Source: Eutrigla gurnardus (taxonomy: Eukaryota > Chordata > Actinopteri > Perciformes > Triglidae). From it: a stretch of 64,000 bases of DNA. The stretch lies in assembly GCA_963514095.1 (NCBI GenBank), contig OY741275.1, positions 26,955,054-27,019,053 of the forward strand, in the 5' to 3' direction. The first letter of the stretch is position 1, and each line of letters opens with the position of its first letter. Shown here piece by piece: positions 35,308 through 47,200 of the stretch. The notes beneath the pieces were generated by a model. That model saw only the letters and a program-made list of their open reading frames with translations, made no database searches and was not told the DNA's origin. The position numbers were made by a program, and so were the translations under genes.

Positions 35308-36362
35308 AGCGCTTTGTCAGTCATACTGTGATATTTCCCTGTCCTCTATTTACGAATTCTGGTTAGCTGTTAAATGTGCAGCTATTTAGCAATAAATGTC
35401 ACACAGTGTTGTGGCGACTAAATACGATGGTGAGGAGTTTCATGCTAATGTGCTAATGTTGTCATGTGCTAATTAAATGCTAACTAGCCAACCAATACAG
35501 TTATCACAGTAAACGGCCCAGTTATCTCCTAACAACAACGTATGCAACGAGCCGAGTCTTCACGTACACATGTTGATGAAGTTTTCTAGCTGTTAGCTCA
35601 CCGCTAACATCCTGCCCCCGGAGGCCGGTGCTGGAATCACAACTTTCTCTTTTTCTCTGCCACTTGAATCCAGTAATGAGTGACGGAGAAGTTCCTGCAG
35701 CTAGTAATGCAGTTTGGTCCCTAAGCGCCTCACAAAGCTGCATATTTGAGGCGTTGGGTTATGAATGAGCACTCCCAGGTCTCCACGACGTTCGTGATTC
35801 GTACGTGTAATTAACACAGGAGTCGCACAGCGAGACCGATGAAGAGGCAAAGACATCGAAGGGTGTTTGAGTCCGGTCTGAAAATAGCACTCGCTTCCTC
35901 ATCATCACACGGCGAGGAAGAGGAAACGCCGAACAAAGAGGTTGTTAAGTACAGCAGAGGAGGAGGAGGAGGAGGGCGACCAGTCATCAGAGCAATTAAC
36001 CGGGTGTTTAACGGCCTTGAGAGTCCGATTCTGGGGGACAAAGTGCCGAGTAAGCCTTTTCTAATTGCCACAACTGTAAAAAAAGAAAAAAACCTGCACA
36101 TCTAATCTGTGATGGAGAATCACAAAGCCGGAACCATCGACCCCTCGTAAAGTTTCTCTCAATATGTGAGCTTATGACCCCGAAGTAGCAACGCTGTGCT
36201 GCAACTTTAATTACTTCTACAGTCCAGCAGCCAGAACCGGCTTCAGCGGCCGCGACGGGAACACCTCGTGAAAGTTCGGATTCCTGTTTGTTTATTACTG
36301 GATTTATTACTACTGACCAGGATCTGATCCCTTCCTGCAGGACTGGAAAAGTTCAGCCGAGG

Positions 36363-36363
<1 letters not shown>
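35308..36363. other. No recognisable gene
   Basis: Contains a GGA triplet run (about 35958-35976). Overlapping frames of 88 and 96 codons on opposite strands (35811-36105) show no family resemblance. Confidence 0.45.

Positions 36364-36434
<71 letters not shown>
36364..36434. repeat. (TG)n microsatellite, 71 bp
   Basis: About 35 TG dinucleotides. Confidence 0.97.
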
Positions 36435-36437
<3 letters not shown>

Positions 36438-36498
36438 GAATGAACAACAGTCTGTGTTCAATGATGTTCAACGCAAAGCAGTTACAAAACTACAGCAG

Positions 36499-36895
36499 AT
36501 AGTAGCTCACATTAGTCCAGAGACCAGACCAGACTATGTGGAGGAACCAGAGACTATCTGTGGTCCCCCAGAGGTCTAGATAGTCGCTCACATGAGTCCA
36601 GAGACCAGACCAGACTATGTGGAGGAACCAGAGACTGTCTGTGGTCCCCCAGAGGTCTAGATAGTAGCTCACATTAGTCCAGAGACCAGACCAGACTATG
36701 TGGAGGAACCAGAGACCGTCTGTGGTCCAAACAACAAGGTCTCTGCTGTATTTATGTCTAGATGACCTTATTTGGAGTGTTGATGGAGCAGCTACAATGT
36801 TAGCGTAGCCTAGCATCCATCAACCAGACTCCATTCAGAAAACCAGCGTTTTAACAGTAATTATCTTGTGGTCTTGCAGACAGACCTAACAAAGC
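36499..36895 (+). repeat. Dispersed repeat whose first part forms an 81-bp tandem repeat
   Basis: The 81-bp unit (containing GAGACCAGACCAGACTATGT and GAGGAACCAGAGAC) starts at about 36514, 36595 and 36676, giving almost three copies. Because 81 is divisible by three, a periodic minus-strand frame appears, which is spurious. The part after the tandem (TGGTCCAAACAAC...GTTAGCGTAGCCTAGC...CCATTCAGAAAACCAGCG) has a diverged reverse-complement copy at about 46975-47180, so this is a dispersed element. Confidence 0.85.
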
Positions 36896-37131
36896 ATGAC
36901 TCAGCACTTTTTACTGATCACCATCATGATGGAGTTATTTCAGCATCCTTTACATCTGGTTATTGATATTAAATCACAGATCAATACTGTATTCTGGTTC
37001 CTCCAGCTGGTTGGGGTCTATGTGGAATTAAGCCCCGCCTCCTCTCCAGTAAGGGTGACGTCTATAATCACACACTCCTCCTCTCAAACTCGGCGTTGGA
37101 TGACATCATAGAATCTGTTTCTGATTGATGC
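36896..37131. other. Short interval before the solo LTR
   Basis: No gene. The bases ATGC at 37128-37131 are the left target-site duplication of the LTR. Confidence 0.6.
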
Positions 37132-37563
37132 TGTTGTGGAAAAATGAATCTGCCCAATAAAGATCAACAACCAGGATCAGCTCTTTCTCCGAGGTTTATT
37201 CCACTAAGTATTCTCATCTGCAGAGGAGGGACTGGTCACCCCTGCCTTCTGATGCAAAGGATCAGAATCAGCAGGAACGACCCCGAGTCTAACAACAATC
37301 TCCCTTTTAAGGAGGAGGAACCAAAGGACGGATCATGTCCTATCTTACAAAGACAAGATGTACAGGCAAGGTCAAGATTAACAGAACACAGGCGTCATAG
37401 TCCTGAAATTATCTTATGTCAATGTGGCACTCATGTTCATATCATCTACAAACAGGCATTCATTTTCGTCATAGCATAACAGTCAGATGAGGAGATGCGG
37501 ATCGACGTCTGGCCCGACAAATATTCTGATTATAAAGTACAAACATCCAAAATTCCCATTACA
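37132..37563 (-). mobile_element. Solo LTR of an LTR retrotransposon or endogenous retrovirus, copy 1
   Basis: 432 bp starting TGTTGTGGAAA and ending CCCATTACA (TG...CA), flanked on both sides by ATGC (37128-37131 and 37564-37567), a 4-bp target duplication. A second copy is at 55676-56101. Read on the minus strand it shows a TATA-like CTTAAAAGGG, then GTGGAATAAACC as a possible polyadenylation signal followed by a T/G-rich stretch, the usual U3-R-U5 order. No internal gag, pol or env sequence is near, so this is a recombination product. A 4-bp duplication fits Gypsy or retroviral integrases; the family is not resolved. Confidence 0.85.
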
Positions 37564-37567
37564 ATGC

Positions 37568-38716
37568 TCAGAACCTCACAGTGTGATTCAGATGAAGGAT
37601 GGCTCTCTGATTGCATTTCTTCAATAAAATTCCTTGCAATTTTGAGATTCCAATAAGCACATGGCTTGTTGAAGGAGAAGTTAGAATTAATTAGATGTCT
37701 TCTCGTCGTTCATTTCTATCTGCTGCAGACCGCTGCTATAATCACACCGTAATCATTTTTACATGGTTTTCAATAAAACTCATAATAAAATTATGTGAAA
37801 TGATCATTACCTTTAATATTTCAAGTCATGTCGCCATGGCAACATCAGTGAAAATTATCACAATTAGATCTTTTTTCAAAGAAGCGTCCAGCTGTGTGTC
37901 TTCCTCTGTGTGACTCTCCGGGTGAAGATACGTCCACTCAGACTCTAACCTCATATTTGCTTTAACTGAACTTTAGAGTTAATTATCTGCACAGGTTTTG
38001 TTAAAAAATATAGCCGTGTCTTATGGGGATCATATTTCTCCGATCCCATGAACGTCTGTGATTTGTGTTGCGTTCTCTTTACAACCGGGACATGAATCTC
38101 CGAGCAGGTCTATGGCTTCTTCTCTTTATGACTTTAATACGTGGGACAGGAGCCATCGCTGGATGATTTAGAAACGAGCAGCTTCCGGTTCAGCCTCTGG
38201 AGATCCGACAGGAGGACAGGAAGCAGCAGATTGTGTTCCTGCGGGGTCGGAGCCCTTTAAAGCTGGAGAAGAATAACAGGTTGATTAGCAGCCAGCAGCT
38301 CACGCTGACTGCTGCTGCTTAGCAGGATTAATGAGCCACGACCGATTCGGTTTCCTGGCTACGACGAACTCGTCCTGAAACGCCAGAAATGAAAAAATCT
38401 GTAAAAAGGGATCAATTACAGTTTGGTTGCATTAAATCTCATTATGAAGGATCCCGGGGAGCAGCAGGGAGGTTCAACGGGCCGAGAAGGGAACCACGTC
38501 GTCTCCGGCTTCCTCTTTGTCCATTTACCAACAGAATCAAAGATATTTCATGTGTTTGAAACAGTCTTCAACATGACTGGATGAGTGATAACATGACTCA
38601 TTCATTCATTTACACGTTCAGGCCTCCGGAGCAGGAAGTGTCAGCTGCACTGGTGGAATACAGGATTCCTGTTCTGTGGGCCGACAACTGAGAACTCATC
38701 ACCATCAACTTCACTC
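37568..38716. other. No recognisable gene
   Basis: Unique DNA after the LTR, AT-rich at 37620-37880. No exon, RNA gene or repeat recognised. Confidence 0.45.
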
Positions 38717-39195
38717 ACCGCCCCGACGCCAACCGAGCCAACCAACATCAACCGGCTCAACCGCCGCCAACCGGCATCAACCGCGTGAACTCAACCACCG
38801 TCAACCGCCGTCAACCACTGTCAACCACCGTCAACCACCGTCAACCACTGTCAACCACCGTCAACTCAACCGGCTCAACCGCGTCAACTCAACCACCGTC
38901 AACCACCATCAACCGCCGTCAACCGCCGTCAACCGCCGTCAACCGCCGCCAACCGCCATCAACCACCGTCAACCACCGTCAACCACCATCAACCGCCATC
39001 AACCACCGTCAACCACCGTCAACTCAACCGTCGTCAACCGCCGTCAACCACCGTCAACCGCCATCAACCACCGTCAACCACCGTCAACCACCATCAACCA
39101 ATGTCAACTCAACCACCGTCAACTCAACCGCCGTCAACCACCGTCAACCGCTGTCACCCACCGTCAACTCAACTGACGTCAACCGCCGCCAACGG
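38717..39195. repeat. 10-bp minisatellite, about 45 copies
   Basis: The unit is ACCGTCAACC, with GCCGTC, ACCATC and ACTGTC variants and occasional inserted ACTCA making 12-mers. The G-poor plus strand opens long frames rich in Thr, Val, Asn, Arg and Gln that are spurious. Confidence 0.96.
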
Positions 39196-39239
39196 TGCAA
39201 CTTGACTGGGACACTTTGATGAGTGACCACTGTTCAGGT

Positions 39240-39845
39240 CATTGAGACGCTGCAGTGAGACAGACGATGCAGAGAGAGAGACGCTGCAGAGAGAGAGACA
39301 CTGCAGTGAGACAGACGATGCAGAGAGAGAGACGCTGCAGTGAGACAGACGCTGCAGAGAGACACATGCTGAAAAGAAACAGATGCTGCAGAGAGACAGA
39401 CACTGCAGGGAGACAGACGCTGCAGAGAGACAGGCGCTGCAGAGAGACAGACACTGCAGGGAGACAGACGCTGCAGAGAGACAGACGCTGCAGAAAGACA
39501 GACACTGCAGAGAGACAGACGCTGCAGTGAGACAGAAGCTGAAAAGAGACAGATGCTGCAGAGAGACAGACGCTGCAGTGAGACAGAAGCTGAAAAGAGA
39601 CAGATGCTGCAGAGAGACAGACGCTGCAGTGAGACAGAAGCTGAAAAGAGACAGATGCTGCAGAGAGACAGACGCTGCAGAAAGACAGACGCTGCAGAGA
39701 GACAGACGCTGCAGTGAGACAGAAGCTGAAAAGAGACAGATGCTGCAGAGAGACAGACGCTGCAGGAAGACAGACGCTGCAGAGAGACAGACGCTGCAGA
39801 GAGACAGACCCTGCAGTGAGACAGACGCTGCAGTGAGACAGCTGT
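39240..39845. repeat. 17-bp minisatellite, about 35 copies, with 51-bp higher-order units
   Basis: The unit is AGACAGACGCTGCAGAG, carrying a PstI site. A 51-bp block (one AGAAGCTGAAAAG-type, one ATGCTGCAG-type and one ACGCTGCAG-type unit) is repeated three times at about 39527-39680 and once more near 39715. It begins only about 45 bp after the preceding 10-bp array. Confidence 0.96.
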
Positions 39846-41135
39846 CATGGAGGTGGTCTTATTTCCACTGAAGCCAGATTTCTCTCAGAGAACCGTTCGA
39901 CTGCAAATGTCACAGACCACAAATATATATGTGTGTGTGCCATTTAAAGAAGGGCTCAGGATGTTGAATCTGTGTTTTTATCATTCTCACTTATTTAAAG
40001 ACCGACGGATTCTGGTCGGCCGTATTTCCATACTTTCTAAATAAATTACCGTGTTCAACTTCAAGCAGCCGGCCGGTTAAACAGAAACTCAACACAACAA
40101 AGCCGTTTAGCTTCCAAGCAAAATGTGTTTAATCCCTTTTGAAAGGAGGCAGCGCGTCTCGAGGTAAATCACATCCAGTGTTCCCAGAGAAGACCTTTCC
40201 TTCACACGACAATGAGATGTCACACTTCCTCCATTGAGCAAGCTCTTCAAATGGTTTTGAGAGCTTCCTGAGAGAAAAAGTACACTTGTCTCTTTGCATC
40301 TTTGTCTCCTGCAGCGGCGAGGTGAGGACTGAAATGTACCTGGTCCATAGAGTAGCACATAAACACTCAATAACCTGTTTATATACACATTAGAATCATA
40401 TTTAAGGATGTATTTGTCACTGTAGCTGCTCATCTGAAGCATTCATTACTGATGTACGAGTCTACAGCCATTCTAGCGCCGTTGTGAGGCCGTACTAGCA
40501 CGCTTCATGTTTAGCATCCTAGTTTAGCATGCTAGCATATGCTAACTATCACTAAACACAAAGCTAAAGCTGATGGTTAAGTTTTTTCATGTTTTCATCT
40601 TTCACAGTGTATTAATTGTAACATTATGATAATATTAGGGTCCTTTGTACTCTCGTGTCACCTCTGGCATTTAAGGCTTCAAAACCGTATCCTACCAACC
40701 AACTGGTGGCGTCACCATGACGACGCCCACGTCCTATTTACAGATTTATTATCTTGGGACGAACCTGAAGATTAGCTGAAACCTGTTTTTGAGTCATTGA
40801 CAGTCAGAGAGGAGCATCGACGCTGAAAACACGGCAGTAAACCAGCGACGTTCTGGTGACGAACCCCAAGAGAACGCCAACTGTCGCGTGTTCTCGTGCC
40901 AAAACAAACTGTTTATGTGCAGCGTGATTAAAATAATGTGTCCATCTCCAACAAGCTATTTATGATGAACCGTTTGTAAACCAGATGCTGATTTATCGTT
41001 GCTGACAAACATCAATAATGTCTACTAGAGTGTGTTAAAGTGCATCATTGTGTGTTGGAAGAGGGGTTTAAAACTACCCAACATGCCTTGCCTTCATCAC
41101 ACTGCAGAGCTGTGACGGCGGTGTGTTCGGTGCAA
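39846..41135. other. No recognisable gene; TAGC-rich stretch
   Basis: Around 40495-40555 the words TTAGCAT, GCTAGC and GCTAAC recur. The minus-strand frame 40107-40442 (111 codons) has no recognisable domain. Confidence 0.45.
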
Positions 41136-41154
41136 CACTGCCCCCGGGTGGCCA
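41136..41154 (-). promoter_or_regulatory. CTCF-like motif (single site)
   Basis: On the minus strand it reads TGGCCACCCGGGGGCAGTG. Against the vertebrate CTCF core (CCASYAGRKGGCRSY) only one core base differs (C for A at position 6). It lies in unique DNA and was identified by eye. Confidence 0.45.
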
Positions 41155-41228
41155 CTTGAAGCGCCGCTCCATCACATCCCTGCCATTCTCATTCCCTCCT
41201 GCATCTCACTAAAGTCAGACTGTCACCA

Positions 41229-41230
<2 letters not shown>

Positions 41231-41263
<33 letters not shown>

Positions 41264-41264
41264 C
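41231..41264. repeat. (TC)n microsatellite
   Basis: TC run followed by C-rich, CT-rich DNA. Confidence 0.95.
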
Positions 41265-41642
41265 CGTCAGTCAGCTGAGTCTCGTTCTCTCATTCCGCCG
41301 GTGCCTTCACCTCCTCAGTCTGTCAGCCTCTCACTCCAGCTCCTCTTTGCACACCTCACTTCCTCCCTCCGGTCCGTCACGTCTTCGTTGCCGGGGTTTT
41401 GGACCGTCAGCAGCCGTTCCTTCGGCCGGGGAAGTGTTTCATTCCCTCGTGTTCGTCGTTCTGCAGACTGTTCTCTGAGCTGCTTCAACCTTTTTAATTC
41501 TCCTCCAGAGATGAACTGACTTCCTCTCCCTCGTCACCACTACCTCTCCTACAACGGTGACTCCTCTTCCTCCCTAAAAGCTTCCTGCTCTTCCTCAGAT
41601 TTTGAATGTTTACAACTCTCACGCTCCTCCCCCACGACCACC

Positions 41643-41808
41643 GTACCTAGCTATGTTAGCTAGCTAGTTAGCAGGATAAGCTAACATCAGTGTTGGTGGT
41701 ACCTAGCTAAGTTAGCTAGCTAGTTAGCAGGATGAGCCAACAACTGTGTCGGTGGTACCTAGCTAAGTTAGCTAGCTAGCAGGATGAGCTAACATCAGTG
41801 TCGTACGT
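41643..41808. repeat. 55/56-bp TAGC-rich tandem repeat, 3 copies
   Basis: Units beginning GTACCTAGCTA start at 41643, 41699 and 41754, each with GTTAGCTAGCTAG, then CAGGAT(A/G)AGC. TAGCTAGCTA is self-complementary, so each unit can form a small cruciform. Confidence 0.9.
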
Positions 41809-44800
41809 CGTGTGAGAGCTAAACTAAACGACAAACCTAAGACACTCTGCAACATTCTGGACCTGGATCAAAGAATTATTCGTCTGTTGCCGTTGACTAC
41901 GGTGGATATTTGTATAGAAAAGTAGGTGTCCCCCCCCCCACCCACCCTCATGGGAGCTTATTCTGAACCAAAAGGGTCATATAAACCATATTCACTTTAC
42001 CTTTGAATAAAAAACTCAGAATGTAACGCTGTGTTTGTTTTTGATTAAAGCTATTACATTCTGAACCCCCCCAACCAAACCCCTCCCCTCAGTGTTCCAC
42101 GATTGGACGAGGCGGGATGACAAGGAGCAGGGGAGACGAGGGGATTGGATGGAGGGTACGAGCCAATGGGAGCCTTCCGGAGCAATTGCTCCCATTGGTC
42201 AATGTCTATGCAGGCCTTCGGCTGATAGACTGAATGGATTGTTTATTCTATTTATTATTAAATGGTAGACCGTAGCTTTAAATGTCCTAAATCAACACGA
42301 TGTCTCTACTTCCACCACAATCTTCACCTCCCTTTCCCTTTAATACATCCCCCCCCTCTCTCTCTCTCTCTTAAACCAGTCTCTCTCGTCCTTTCTCTCA
42401 TCTCTCCCGGTGTTCATCTATATGGGTGGAGGGGGGTGGGGGGGGGGGGGGTTGGCATTCAAACCAACGTAGCTCATGCATTTTAATACGCCACACAGGA
42501 GGGTGTGCAGGTGGATGAGCGGCGTTCTCTTTCCTCTGTGTCAGGGCCCCCGAGGAATGCTGGGAGCTCTGGGAATCTGGGTTTCTATCACACAACTGTT
42601 TGGGCTTATCTCAGCCTCCCAACCTGCAGGGCCACGGTCAGTTCAGGTCCTGCTGGGGGGCACAGATCCCAGACCAGACCCTCATCTCTGGGCAATAGCA
42701 ACACAATATGAACCAGAAATTGTCCAAAGCAAACTGAGCTGTGGTCAGCTTTTCTGCTCCGCCGCTCGGCGACAACGCCATCCTGTGTTTATCCAGCAGG
42801 TGGACAAAAGCCCGGATTACAGCGGCGAGCCCACAATATGACCAGGAGGAAGGTGAGTTGGTGCTCGTGGGCGGTTTCTGTTCAGCCGGTTGTTTCATCG
42901 AAGGTTTCATCGGGTTTACCTTCAGTCGCCTTCACTGTCGATTTATGAGTAATTTAATACTGCGTATAATAGATGCTGCTGTTAAGCACAATGGTAGGAT
43001 GCTGTTGAGTGGCATTATGGGAAATGTAAGATCCTATTGGACTATAAGACGATTTTGACTTTTTTTAATCCCATTCGTGTGGGATACTTTATAGTGGAAT
43101 ATTATATATATTATATATGTATCTATAGAATGCTGCTTTAATTCAAGGTTTAATACCAAATGTACAAAGAAACTCACCAGACAACCAACTAAAGCCTTTA
43201 GGCATATAATAATAATAATACATATATATATGATATCATGTTCTCAGAGGACCTGGTGATTTTAAAATCACCTCACATCTGTGTCATCACGCGTTACATT
43301 TGCATGAGATAACAGGCTCTATATGATACCTGATTATCTCTGGATGCATCCACTTACTTAACCTATATTAAAAATATCACAGGCCTCCTCATATGTATGT
43401 TATATTTTCATTTGATACAGGGCCTATTTATGTGAATAATACTCAGAGACACGTCTTGCATGGTCGCCTCCTGAGATTACACCCAAACTGCTGTAAACCT
43501 TCATTTAATATTACCATCGCAGCATCCATAATTCTCCGTGGTAATGTGAGGAGGAATCTTTTCCTTGACGAATTACTTACATGGAACATTTGCACGGAAT
43601 TAAGATCACCGTCGCAATTATTACAACTTACTGGAGGCAGAGGGAAAGTAGCACCATGGTTCAGCCTTCAGCTGAAGGAATGCAGTGACATGGCCGACGC
43701 TGGTTTAGCGTCTGCGTTAACCTCATTAAGAGTCGTCACACAACTAAACGTAGCAGCCAGGAGCTCCACGCAGGATGCTGATTGGATCCAGATGGATCAT
43801 TTCATCTGATATGTGATTCCCATATCTGCCTCCACAAATACAAAGGCATAAAAAAACGAATTAAAAAAAGGTTCTTTGCACATAAAACCAAAAGTAACTA
43901 GACTGTATAGGATATTATAGTAGAAAATAAGCCTCTAAATATAAGGAATATGTCTTTATATGTTATTTGGGCTAAATTATTAATAACTAGTCATTTTACA
44001 AAAGGTGGCTGTTTTTGCTCAAATGCCAACTTGCAAATGTGCCACTTTATAAATATATCAAGCCAATATAAACAAGTTGATTGGTTTCGTTAACACCAGA
44101 TGTTTGCCGTTGCTATGACAACAAGTGAAAGCTACCACTAGCATCTTAGCTCAACCGCCCCAATTAATAAACAGCCATAAGATGACAGTTTGTCCTCATA
44201 TGAATAAAACATCATCACCCTAAGGACCTTAACGAGGCGTTGTCACACGTTGGGATGATTCATTACAAACATAAACGTACATTCATGGGAAGTTAGCTAG
44301 CATAGATTGTTAGCATCGTAATAAACTCACAAATTTGACCCTTTTTCTCTCGGCTCCACTTCTTTCTCTTTTTCCCTACAGTGGTCCTGAGACAACCAAT
44401 CATGTCGTTCCTATAAAAGAAATGTGAGCATTACCCACAATCCTTTGGGCCACTCAGACTAACATTGGGGTCTACGACGGACACATCGGACATCAGGAGT
44501 CATCCATTATGGTGAACCCTGAGAACCTCCCGCTGCAACATGACTTCCTCCGCCTGAGTCCGTATCGCCTCGGGGATCGAATAAATCCCCGGTACACTCA
44601 TCCTCCGCCGCGCAGCTTTAACTACGCAGTAATCTCTCCACGCCGGCTAAAGCGCGGAGCCTTTTAACGGAACCTCGGGCCCCATTCTGTCATCGACCCC
44701 TCGTGAATTAGATTCCCCGGCTGCCGTCGGCCGAGAGGATGAAGGGGAATCAGGTTAGAGAGCAGGAAGATTAAATGAAGAGAGTGCCGCTTTCAAAAGG

Positions 44801-46974
44801 TTTCTCCGAAGGTTCAGCGTTTAGTCTAAGTGCCGTTGTGGTGAAGGGAGGCCATTCTTCTGTCTTCTCCATCACAGGGACTTACTTTAACGGGGGTTAT
44901 TAAATAGAAATCTATTTCCCTGAGCCTTTAGCTGCACTACGTCTGCTCGGCTGCTTATTCTTCATGTGGCTTCAGATGGGTAAAGTGTTGGCAGTATGAC
45001 GAAGGTGAAACAGCGACATGATCACATGTCCTTTCTTTAAAGTCTTCACTGTATCTGTTTTAACTCAACATGTCGCCAGCGTTCTAATCCTGACGTGGAT
45101 GGTATCGCTATAAGCTTTACAACGTTCTGGAGACATTTTATTTTGAAGATATGTATGTATATGACTTAAATATGTAAAGATACAGAAGAGTAATGTGTGT
45201 GTTGAAATCCAAGCTTCAACTTTTGCAATCCTTGCAGTTCTGCGCTGTTAGCTGCAAGCCACCGGCAGCACATGATTTTCAGCGGCTGGTCTGTTCTCTC
45301 AGTGTGCCGCAAGCAAATCTGGCAAGAAATCTGATAATCGTCTATAAACAACATCAATGATGTATTGTATTTGATAATATATTCACATCACACACACTTT
45401 AAACATTCATCCCTGATGTTCTTCTGGAGCTTCACTTCCCCCGATTCTCCTCGCACACGAACCCATCACGTCTCAGTGTTTTTAATATTACATAGAAGCA
45501 AACACCAGAACAGGCCATCCAGCAGAAGTCCAGTGGAGAAAGCACACAGGTAGGAAGGATATAAAACGTGTCTAATTTGAGCTGGGAAGCTTATTCTTTC
45601 TAAATGAAGTCTGCTGCAGGGTTCTGTGCTGGTTTCTGGGTTTCTGCAGAGACTAAAAGGTGCATTTATTACTGTGTTCTCAGGCTGAAGCAGCAGCATC
45701 TCCTATCTGATCATGAAACATTGGAGTCATCCCTAAAAGCTGCATCTAATAACAACATGGTGGATAACAGCCACCTCAGCTCTGATAAGAAATACATTAA
45801 AGCCGATGGAGAGACTTTAATGCAATTCTTCTAACCTTTCAAAAAACTTTTCTGGGGCGATTTTGTTTATTTCCAACATCCAGAAGAATCGCAGCCCGTC
45901 TGAACGGCTCTGAAGTGGATTTAATTATCGGGTTCTTTGACGAAGCGAACAACAATGTCCGTATCTGATGAGGCGGCGAGCTGCCCGGGTCAGATAGAGA
46001 GGCTGAACGGATCGCTCCAATCAGACCTGATTGCTTCCGTCTGCACGAGCAGCCATTTGTGCTGTAATTAATTCCTCAGAAGCGGCGACCGGCGCTCCTG
46101 TGATGGTTCCTTCCATACCAGAGGAGAATTTCAAACAGATGCAAACGGGAGGCAGCAAACACCGGTGTACAGTATCACGTAGACAGGAGGCGGTTTTATA
46201 TACGAGAACAACTTATGGGAATTCTTAGTTGGGGACTTCCTTCCACTAAGAACTCTCGGGTCTTTACTACATTTATGAGGAAGAATGGTTAGCTTAGCAT
46301 AAAGACGGGGCAAAGGCTAGCCTTGCTGTCCAAAGACTTTTACCAGCAGTTATATTGCATTTGTTTAATCTGTACCAAAACAACTAAGCTCTGACTTCCT
46401 GGAGTCTGGCCTTCGTCTCAAGGTTGCCAGGCAACCAGCAGAGACTCCACGTAACCCTCAGGCTTGTTTCAAGTCTTTGTGCTAAGCTAAGCTAAGCTAA
46501 CCTAAGCCCCCCACAGAAATATCCCAGTGGCTCATCAACACTCTGCTTCAAGCCAACCTTTGGCTGCTGTCTGATCTGAACTCCTGCCAAGCTCCAAACA
46601 GCAAAACTTCACTCTGATCAATAAACCGATCAGGCTCACTCCTCCTCACTTACTGGATATAATCCATCCATAAAGACCCATCAATCTTTACTGTTTTCAT
46701 ATCAGTCATCCGTCTTTGGAAATTAGAAACAATTGAAGGCTGTTGCTGTAGGTTTTTTTTCTGATGTCTATTAACTTTTCTAACAAAAGTAGATTATTTT
46801 GCTCTCCGTCTCAATAACTGTGTTGCAGTAAACTCAAGTCCATGAAGCAGATTTCACTTCCATCAGCACAGCAACACACTGATCTGTGGACTCACATCGG
46901 CTGGTTTACTACAGCGCTACACGCCAAAACCAAACGACTTTGTTGTGATAGAATTTACAATAAACAGAAAAAAG
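41809..46974. other. Long interval without a recognisable gene
   Basis: Contains a palindrome CCAATGGGAG...CTCCCATTGG (about 42162-42199), a C/T run (42351-42371), a G-run (about 42430-42451), AT-rich DNA with ATATATTATATATG near 43100, AATAATAATA near 43206, and a GCTAA pentamer run (46481-46501). A CpG-rich block at 44520-44760 could be regulatory. The longest frames (138 codons at 43393-43809; 121 codons at 42476-42841) resemble no known family. I could not support any exon. Confidence 0.45.
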
Positions 46975-47200
46975 CAAGACGTCCGCAAAGAACTTTTAAA
47001 ACGCTTGTTTTCTGAATGGAGTCCGGCTCTATCAGAGCTAGGCTACGCTAACACCGTAGCTGCTCCGTAGACACTGAAAATAACATAGTCTGGGCCTGAA
47101 TACGGCAGAGACCACGTTGTTTGGACCAGAGTCTCTGGTTTGTTCTCATAGTCTGGTTCGGTCTGTATGAAACATCAGATGGTAGACCACAGACCGCTAC
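46975..47200 (-). repeat. Diverged inverted copy of the 36.5-36.9 kb dispersed repeat
   Basis: Its reverse complement aligns by eye with 36540-36890. Shared words, in order, are GAACCAGACTATG, CCAGAGACT, TGGTCCAAACAAC, GGTCTCTG, GAGCAGCTAC, GTTAGCGTAGCCTAGC, GACTCCATTCAGAAAAC and AGCGTTTTAA. It carries only one copy of the unit that is tandem at 36.5 kb. Confidence 0.75.

Noticed and set aside
36490..36816. Minus-strand frame with three 27-residue repeats
   Set aside because: Results from the 81-bp tandem repeat being a multiple of three.
37144..37479. 111-codon frame within solo LTR copy 1, and its 87-codon counterpart in copy 2
   Set aside because: Both lie in the sense opposite to the inferred LTR transcription. 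They are similar only because the LTRs are copies, and there is no known LTR-encoded protein of this type.
39234..39871. Cys/Leu/Ser-rich (minus) and Arg/Asp-rich (plus) repetitive frames
   Set aside because: Products of the 17-bp minisatellite, not a gene.
43393..43809. 138-codon plus-strand frame
   Set aside because: Not recognisable; AT-rich flanks with no promoter or splice signals. Taken as chance.
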